From Larix kaempferi (taxonomy: Eukaryota > Streptophyta > Pinopsida > Pinales > Pinaceae), in the NCBI GenBank assembly GCA_027924585.1, contig BSBM01000762.1, forward strand, positions 9,210,501 to 9,274,500: DNA of 64,000 bases, given 5' to 3'. The translations under genes were made by a program, and so were the position numbers. A model generated the notes under the pieces. The model did no database searches. It was given only the letters and a program-made list of their open reading frames with translations, and had not been told where the DNA came from. Shown here piece by piece: positions 56,768-64,000 of the stretch (position 1 is the stretch's first letter; the number at the start of each line of letters is the position of its first letter).

Positions 56768-58570
56768 TAAACCACATCTTCCGATGTGTATTAGGGATTC
56801 ATTGCCACAAATTGGTTTTGTTCTACCAGAAAGAAGACTTAATGAGCTTTATTTCTACTAAATTCTAATTAATAAACCCTAACTTAAAGTAGGTTATTTT
56901 CAGATCTGATAAAGAGAGCATAACTTGCTAATAGTCAATAGGAAAACCTGTTAACTAGAATTAAACTAAAGGAACTATGATAAGAATCAACAACCTATGA
57001 TAATAGAATATATTGTAAATGTTTAAGAACACATCCTTAGACAATATTACAGCCAATTACTTATGCAATCTTAACAAGACATCATTCAAGAAAGAATGAG
57101 TTAAAAATAATAGACATCATCTGGAAATGAATTACAGAATAAACTATTTAATTTTTAAGCAAGACTAATAAGTTAATAAGTTAATCAAGCCCCTAATCAA
57201 TCGCAAAGGCATGACATAACCATATTTTGTAGAAAACATCTGGCATGTCGTGTTCACTACATAACTAATTAATGAATAAATCCAAAATCAAGCTATATCC
57301 ATTGTAATGAAAAAAAAAATTATAAAATCTAACTAATAAAATTTAAAAGATGAGGAAGAATAACTCAAAAACACATTAAAGTTAACATAAATCAAACTTT
57401 TACTCAAGCCGGGACTAGTATGCAAAACATCTTCCACTTTCCATTAGATGCTTTGCAAAATATTACAAAGTTCATCAAGGAACACATAGAGTTTTGACAA
57501 TATCCAATGCAAAACATGTCACTAGTGGTCCAAACAGGGTGTCTCCCCTTTTACATTACAAATTATGGCATATAAATACATAAATGTGGATAAAAAAGAT
57601 CCCCAAAAGTAGTACCAGATTTGCTAAGAACTAGGAATTACTAAAAATTATGACCAGGATTGGTAACATAATACTTTCATTTGGAATAAACATCCAGCAT
57701 TTTCGATACATATTTTTACCTGGCATGTTCGAGTTGAAGTTGAGCCCTACATAAATAATATTGAATTTCTTTTCTTCTAACTTTAGAACAATTTTCTAAG
57801 AAATTATCCAAAGTCACTTTCTGATAGGATGGAACTGAGATAGATAACTAGAGAAGAAACAGATCAACTTGAACAGTAGCATGAATCAGCTCAGTTGAGT
57901 CATCTCACTGTTGATCTACTTCAGCGATCCTCAATATTGAATGTACAACATCAAACAATTCAAGAAATATCAGCATTCTGAGAAGGTCAATTAAATTATC
58001 TGTCAAAGCCCAAAACCATGCACAAATTTTCTTCCCGTCAACATTCAAACTAGAAACATCTTGACATACAATTCTCAAGGACTTCAAGGATACCCGAACT
58101 CATTTAAACTTGAGTGAGTCCATCCAAGGAATAGCTTCTAGGACATTCTTCAAGTGAGTCTACCACTCACAAAGTTTTTCATAGGAATTATAGGCTTTCT
58201 TCGTTTTATCAGAATGTTCTTCAAGTTGGTCCAACAAATGCCAAAAAGATAATAATCATATTGAATTTCATTCAAGCCTTGAAAAAATGACTTGATCTGA
58301 GTCTGTGAAATGATAAAATCGTTTCTTACACTAATATCCAGTGTAAATAACACAAAAGATCCATAAATGGACAAATAATAGAATAAATAATTGATAAGAT
58401 GATGAATGTGGAAAATTACAAATAAGGGTTTGTATATATACTCATGTAGTGTCTCATTTCGTGAAGAGGCATAACCTTTCATCAAGGTGTCTCTTCATTA
58501 AGTGTTTAATTATTGATTTATTATTATTAATAATTATTTATGTTATTTATTATATATTTTGTTCATTACA
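56768..58570 (-). other. AT-rich stretch containing the LTR of a minus-strand element (left edge unknown)
   Basis: On the minus strand it starts TGTAATGAAC next to a purine tract (58571-58583), as a 3' LTR would. No end could be matched, so part of it may be the 3' region of the Tat element. No coding signal is convincing. Confidence 0.45.
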
Positions 58571-58583
58571 TTTCCTTCCCCTT
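58571..58583 (-). promoter_or_regulatory. Polypurine tract of the minus-strand protease/coiled-coil element
   Basis: The coding strand reads AAGGGGAAGGAAA immediately before TGTAATG. Confidence 0.6.
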
Positions 58584-58589
58584 AAGGGA

Positions 58590-59908
58590 AGATTTGTCCT
58601 CAACCTTATTGACGACAAATCTTACCTCTTATTTTTCGCTTGTAATGTCATCTCTCGATCTTTTCTGTTAGTCATACTTGACGAAACAATACGATATGAG
58701 TTACGCACTCCAAGGAAAAAATATTGCATCGTTTGTGAGGTGTTCCATCAAAGATCTATCTTCATTGGTGTTGTTTGTTGATCGCATTGTCAGATGGAAC
58801 TTCTCGTTTTCTGCTTATTTTGTTGATTTTGTGTTCTTTCTCTTCTAAAATCATAACTCTCGTGTTTATGCTCATTTTGACCCTGTTGTTGGTAAAAATG
58901 AATTTTATAATTTGGGTGTCGATAAAGAGTTATTATTGTTTGTTTTTTTACTAGATTAACTTCTGTTTGAACTATAACAAGGACTAAATTTGTATTTGCT
59001 TCCTTTTTCTCAACGTGGATTTTTGAGTTCAAGGGATTTGATTTCCTCTTTTGAATTTGCTCCCACTTATTGTCTAACAAGTCTTTTTCTTTTTTAATAT
59101 TTCAGGTCATTTCTTCTTGCGCTTTATTATCATCTTTAAGCTTTTGAATCTAATCCATTAGATCATGTTTGTGCTTCTTTAGATGACCATTTTCATCAAT
59201 GTTTTCTAATAGTTTATTCTGAAGATCTCGATTCTCCTCTTCTAGATGTTGATTTTGTTGTACTTTATCCTTTTCCTTTTTTATTTGAATCAACAATTTT
59301 TTGTTATGATCTCTTAAACAAGAGATCTCTTCTTCTGTATATGTGATGACTTTTTCGAATTCTGACTACATCTTCTGTATTGACTTTTGATTTTCTTGTG
59401 AAATGACCTTGGAGATATCCTTGAAGTCTTTAGATGCCACGAATTTTGAATCTAACTTCATTGTAACATCTTGTAGTGTGACTTGCTTCTTCTTATACGA
59501 AAACGTTTAAAAGTTTTTCTTCATATTTAAGATAATTGTCTCCAATGTTTCCATCCAAGATAAGCCGAGAATGCTGTCAACTTCATTTAGATAAATAGTC
59601 ATAACATTGAATTTTGATGTGAACTTATATTCATCAATTGTCAGTTCTAAGTCCCTAATTGCATATTGCTTCCCACCATATTTATCTTTCTTTTCGATTA
59701 TACTTAGTCCTGGGATGAATAATTGATTTTCCAAGCTGACGTTAATGTGATTTTCCTCGATGGTTGGGAAAATAGTGATGATAATAGGCTTGCTTTGAAT
59801 AATCCCCTCGATTTTTAGTATGCCAACGGATACCGTTGAGTAGGTATTCTCGAATATTCCTCTTTTGTCACTATGAGACTCCATAATAATTGTAATTAAT
59901 TTATACAA
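58590..59908 (-). pseudogene. Retropepsin-like domain fused to a long coiled coil
   Basis: From 59908 the minus strand reads a gypsy-type protease fold (GIIQSKPIIITIF, EENHINVSLENQL, DKYGGKQYAIRDLELTIDEY, ILGLSWMETLETI) whose active-site Asp-x-Gly is replaced by Phe-Pro-Thr. It runs on through a frame with several stops into a coiled coil (KVITYTEEEISCLRDHNKKL, QHLEEENRDLQNKLLENID) and a basic Gln/Asn-rich tail, ending before the PPT at 58571. No RT follows, so this was a non-autonomous or truncated element. A protease with a coiled coil of about 150 residues is unusual. Confidence 0.6.
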
Positions 59909-60164
59909 TTATTGAAATTCTGACTACACCAGTGAATCTGGCTCGCGAAAATGGTGAAGAATGACTATACACACTGCCACCTTCATCTCTAACCTGCCAC
60001 AATAGTTTTCCTCTGTTTGTACACAATGCAGGTTCACATAGAGAAAGTTGTGCTCAAAATGCACATACATCTCCACATAGGTTAACCCTTTTCTTTAGAT
60101 TAACTTCTTTGTGGATAGTGTGTAGATTGGGTGGTTGGGAGGAATGATTGTTACCCTTTCCACT
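59909..60164. other. No gene seen
   Basis: Flank between the minus-strand pseudogene and the gypsy LTR. No motif was identified. Confidence 0.4.
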
Positions 60165-61390
60165 TGTTGGTCCTGGCTCAAGTGGGGCATTTTTGTGTAA
60201 GTCATATTTTGGAATTGCGGATCTGAGCGCAGTTCAGTTGAAGCCTTTTTGACAAAGTCTAATTTTGGGATGCTGCAAAGTTGCGCATAGCATAGCGTCG
60301 GAAGAGCTGCGAAGTTCAGCGCTGTGAGGAGTACAACACTACGATGTGGCCAATGTACGGAGATTTGGAAAAGAAGAGTGTTGGACAGAAGACGACACAT
60401 ATTCTGGTTAGACCATATGTGGTCTATTTTTGGTAAAGATGCTCCATGAGTGTCAGGCGACGGGTAAGGAGCAAAGCAGAAGAAAGCGACTGGTTGCACA
60501 TGTAAAGAACCACTATTTGAACCAGTCGCACAAGACCATTAGAGGAAGAATGGCTCGATGAAAGTGACCCATTGGTATGCGCATGACGAGGAGACTGATA
60601 GCGATGTGGGAATGCACTGAAGGCGTCTACGATGGAAGATTCGCTGCCAGAAACCAGCAGTCTGATTTCCTAAAAACCGTGACAGTTGTGTAAACTTAAG
60701 GGTTTTTTTGCCTACGAATTGTAAAGACATGACCTACGGGCATGATCTATAAATAAGGAAAATTTTGTATGGGAAAGGGTTAATCTCTAGAGTTGGGCTT
60801 GTATATTATTGTAGCATTTTGAGCAAGACATGTTTTGATTTCCATTGAAAAGGCTCTGCAAGCTGTGTGCATGGAGGCCTACTGAGAGAGAATAGACTCT
60901 GCAACTGAGTGCACAGACAAGAACCATTGTACCCTTCCCAAAGACTAATACAACAACAGTTCTTGTGTATGTAGCTCCCATCCCGGGGGTGAACCACGTT
61001 AAATCCTGTGTAGTGTGATTTTTTATGCTTTGCACTTGTCTGTTTACTTACAATGGATGCCTAAATTCTCATTTATCAGTTGTTATGTTAATGCTTTTAT
61101 ATGTATTTGCCATAGGAGAGAGATGCGAATAATATGTTAAGTATTACATGTATGGATGAATGATGAATGTGCAGTATTCTAAGTCTGTGATAGTATCAAT
61201 TCATTGAATAATCACATGTGTATGTAGAGTTCAGGTTGTGTAACTCTTTTGACACGCAGCACCGAGTGTGCGCAGTATTGTGTGTTTCATCTGTTTACAT
61301 CAGTAATAAGGCTAAATAATCTAAGGCAATATATTGGTGAATGAAGTAATAAGTAAAGTTGTCAATATCAGTTGAGTCCATAGAGGAAGC
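60165..61390 (+). repeat. LTR of the gypsy element (3' truncated, right edge approximate)
   Basis: Shares with 2960-4140 the start, the GTGTAAGT/GCATAAGT block, CTATAAATAAGG near 60747, GGGAAAGGGTTA, GAACCACGTTAAAT near 60990 and GCGCAGTA near 61274. The last about 370 bp of the complete solo LTR have no counterpart here. Confidence 0.8.
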
Positions 61391-61499
61391 GTATAAGTCA
61401 GTTGCTCTTTCCTATTATTTGAATCCTATCTGAACTGCACAGTCCTTGGATGCACTGGTTGCACAAGCATCTTAGCTTTGCAGACTATTAAGGAAAGAC

Positions 61500-62531
61500 T
61501 ATTCAGACCAAAATGTCCACATAAGAACATGACATTAGAATAATTCTTTGGACCTGACAGCGTACCTGCAAGCCTACAGACAGAATGGAAGGAACAGGTA
61601 GAACATGCCATGGAATGTTATAACCTAGCTGAAGAGGTTGAAGAAAAAGAAGACAATGATGATGAGGACCCGTGCAACATAAACATTCTAGAGTTAGAAG
61701 GAGCGCGCGATGTAGAGGGACCTCCACTGGAAATCCTAGACATGAGTGTTCCTATGAAAACGCAGAAAGTGAACATTGGCACCAGCGAAGAGCCAAAGTT
61801 TGCAAGTATTGGAGACTACTAGGACGATCAGATTATCGCAGAGATCGCAGACCTATTACATGAGTATTAGGATTTATTCCTGACAAATTTTACAGAGATG
61901 AAGGGCATCTTGGGATATTTAGGGGTTATGAAGATACCTCTTAAGCCAGTTGCAAAGCCTGTTAAGTAGAGGCCCTATAGAATGAACCCGCTGTACAAAG
62001 AATGAGTCAGGGAAAAACTTGATAAAATGCTCGATGCAGGGATCATCGAGCCAGTAGAAGAGTCTGAGTGGATAAGTCCTATGGTTTTCCAAGATAAGAA
62101 GACAAAAAGGAGAGATAAAGATTTGTGTGGATCTCATAAAATTGAATGATGCTTCGATGCATGACCCATTTCCTACTCCTTTCACTGATGAGGTGCTTGA
62201 TAATGTTGGAGTAAATGAGGCCTATTCCTTTACTGATGGATTTTCGGGATATCATCAGATAAGAATTGATCTCATGGATAGACACAAGGCCACTTTTTCA
62301 ATGGAATGGGGGTTGTTCCAGTACACAGTAATGCCGTTCGGTCTGAAGAACATGCTTGCCATCTTTTCCAGAGTTGTGGTCGCAACATTCAAGGATCTCA
62401 TGCATAAGTTTTTAGAAGCTTATTTTGACGATTGGACGGTATTTGGGTTGCTAAAGGACCATTGCACAAATCTCATATTAATGCTAGAAAAACGCAGGCA
62501 ACATCAAATGTCATTAAACCTAAAGAAGTAA
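61500..62531 (+). pseudogene. Gypsy pol: spacer and reverse transcriptase
   Basis: An acidic spacer (EEVEEKEDNDDEDP) leads into the RT entry (GDY, LLHEY, DLFLTNFTEMKGILG, VKIPLK-like, LDKMLDAGIIEPVEESEW). A one-base shift near 62105 enters a frame with KLNDASMHDPFPTPFTDEVL, SFTDGFSGYHQIRI, VMPFGLKN and YFDDWTVFG. The YxDD box (Y-F-D-D) is intact. Stops occur near 61820, 61868, 61967, 62004 and 62529, most as TAG or TGA where CAG, TGG or CGA would be expected. Confidence 0.88.
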
Positions 62532-63350
62532 ATTTTTTGTGTACCCTATGGAATTCTGCTGGGACACATTGTGTGCAAGCAGGGCTTGATGGTTGATCCT
62601 GCCAAAATCGCAGTTATTGTAAAGTTGCCGACATCAAATTCAATCAAGCAGCTACGTACTACATTGGGGCATACCGGTTACTACATGAAGTTTATAAAAG
62701 GTTATGCACAGATAGCCACAGCCATGGAGAAGCTATTAAAGAAATATGTTCCATTCATCTGGAACGCAGAGTGTGAACAAGGCTTTGACACCTTGAAAGA
62801 GAAAATGGTAATTGCACCGATCCTAGTTTTTCCAGACTGGGAGAATCCGTTTCATGTCCATGTCGATGCTTCATGTATAGCATTGGAAGTTGTCTTAGAA
62901 CAACCAAGAGAGGTCCATATTGACCATCCCATCGCATTTTCGAGCAGGAAGCTCTCATCTGCAGAGAAGAATTATACCACTACAGAGAGAGAAGGCCTAG
63001 CTATGGTCTACGCACAGTAGAAGTTCAAGCACTATTTGCTTGGTGCACACTTTGCTATGTTCATTGACCATTCTGCTTTGAAATATCTGGTCAACAAGCC
63101 AATGTTAGGGGGGAGAATTTATAGATGGTTATTACTCTTTCAGGAGTATGACTTTGAAATAGTGGTTAAGATGGGTAGATTGAACTTAGGACCTGATCAT
63201 CTGTCAAGGATCGAGTCAGGAGAGGAGCCTACGAACCTTGAAGACAATCTTCCTGATGCACAGTTGTTTTCCTTCCAGATAGCTGATGAATATTATAAAG
63301 ATATCACAGAATTTTTTACTACTGGGCTGGCACCCATAGAGTTTACTACG
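62532..63350 (+). pseudogene. Gypsy RT thumb and RNase H
   Basis: Same frame as RT after the stop at 62529. VPYGILLGHIVCKQGLMVDP and RTTLGHTGYYMKFIKGYA are the thumb. RNase H shows FHVHVDASCIALEVVLEQ (first Asp intact), HPIAFSSRKLSSAEKNYTTT with the Glu region, a stop at 63018, FIDHSALKYLVNKP with the next Asp and GPDHLSRI at the end. It is the best-preserved gypsy RNase H in the window. Confidence 0.88.
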
Positions 63351-63751
63351 TAGCAGAATAAGCAACTGGTAGTAAGAGTAGGAGACTTCACCATAATTGT
63401 CGGAGAGCTATACAAATTGGGGCCGGATGAAGTACTGCACAGGTGTGTGTTAGAGCAAGAATAAACCATTCATCTTGGCTGATCCACATTCAGGAGCAAA
63501 AGAGCTCACTATGCAGGAAGAGCCACTACGCAGAAGATATTGCAGGCAGGGCTATGGTGGCTTATGATTCACAAAGATGCAAAGGATCATTGCCAGAGTT
63601 GCGATGTCTGTCAGAGGACAGGAAGGCCGTCGCGACAAGATGAAATTCCATTGAATCCATAGTTGACATTACAGGCATTTGAGAAATGGGACATTTATTT
63701 TGTGGGACCTATAAACCCACGGGGAAAAAGAACTGGTGTGAGGTATATTAT
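63351..63751 (+). pseudogene. Gypsy integrase N-terminal part
   Basis: After a stop at 63351 the frame reads LVVRVGDFTIIVGELYKLG, the HHCC finger (AHYAGRATTQKIL, CQSCDVCQRTG) and the first catalytic Asp in KWDIYFVGPINPRG. It is cut at 63751 by the copia LTR; the last five bases, ATTAT, may be the TSD. Three more stops occur on the way. Confidence 0.82.
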
Positions 63752-64000
63752 TGTTGAGATATTGTAACTTCAAAGAATATTATATTTGTACTTTATTATT
63801 CCGAAGATGATTCATTCCTCCGTGAAGATCTTATTGTATATCCGGAGATGTTTATTCCTCCGTCGGAATTTGGTAACTCGGGTTATTAGACTTCCCTAGT
63901 GGGGGTCGGCCCTAAATGTGTTATGTGGGTCAAAGGGTTATTAGACCACCCTAGAGGGGTCGGCCCAGTCAGTTATAATGGGGTATTTAACCTAATGGTT
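63752..64000 (+). mobile_element. Start of a second copia-family LTR, runs off the window
   Basis: Begins TGTTGAGATATTGTAACTTC and aligns with the LTR at 41419. It holds two GGGTTATTAGAC...GGTCGGCCC direct copies (63893 and 63936) as in the other LTR. The rest is outside the window. Confidence 0.82.

Larger units (their letters stand above)
60165..63751 (+). mobile_element. Gypsy element: LTR followed closely by pol, gag missing
   Basis: An LTR homologous to the solo LTR at 2960-4515 starts at 60165 (TGTTGG). LTR similarity fades around 61390, well before the expected end. The next coding trace (from about 61500) is already the spacer just upstream of RT, so the LTR end, PBS, gag and protease are deleted. 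Pol continues to 63751, where a copia LTR interrupts integrase. Confidence 0.82.

Overview
This window is plant nuclear DNA made almost entirely of nested LTR retrotransposons. I found no intact cellular gene, rRNA, tRNA or CRISPR array. Clear plant signs are primer-binding sites (PBS) complementary to initiator-Met tRNA (TGGTATCAGAG) and Arg tRNA (TGGCGACTCC), chromovirus, Tat-like and copia polyproteins, an extra plant-type RNase H, and many TAG/TGA stops that look like deaminated methylcytosine. The style of the gypsy and Tat polyproteins suggests a large-genome land plant, probably a gymnosperm. That last step is inference.

Layout. 1-10510 holds an old decayed 'plant transposon protein'-like gene (minus, 4654-1441) split by a solo LTR (2960-4515), a 5'-truncated gypsy pol (5242-7259, plus) and a decayed unknown ORF (9798-10510). 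10511-22465 is a minus-strand chromovirus carrying two smaller nested elements: a gag-protease-only element (12001-15260, TSD TACAT) and a copia-like gag-only element (18719-21594, TSD GTGGG). Its 5' LTR is cut at 22466 by a minus-strand Tat-like gag-protease element (22466-25943 and 38561-41418). That element was split by a young noncoding LTR element (25944-38555, TSD ATATT), whose 3' LTR was split in turn by a 3485-bp unit (34739-38223, TSD GACTC) carrying an intact 486-codon ORF.

At 41419 a plus-strand copia element enters the Tat-like gag. It carries a Tat-family solo LTR (42332-43306, TSD GTCCT) and a near-complete plus-strand Tat element (45380 to at least 55449) of the same LTR family, with gag, protease, RT, RNase H, integrase, a second RNase H downstream of integrase, and then an antisense ORF. 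After that come a minus-strand protease/coiled-coil pseudogene (58590-59908), a gypsy element whose LTR is followed closely by pol (60165-63751), and a second copia-family LTR (63752 to the window edge).

The most interesting parts are the 34739-38223 unit (LTR-like ends and TSD but no LTR pair, an intact ORF, and arrays of a short palindrome-like motif), three separate dense arrays of short inverted repeats in different elements, two independent gag-only or gag-protease-only elements nested in one chromovirus, and the Tat element with downstream extra RNase H plus antisense ORF. Boundaries given to the base come from matching LTR ends and target duplications read by eye. Boundaries called approximate could not be closed.
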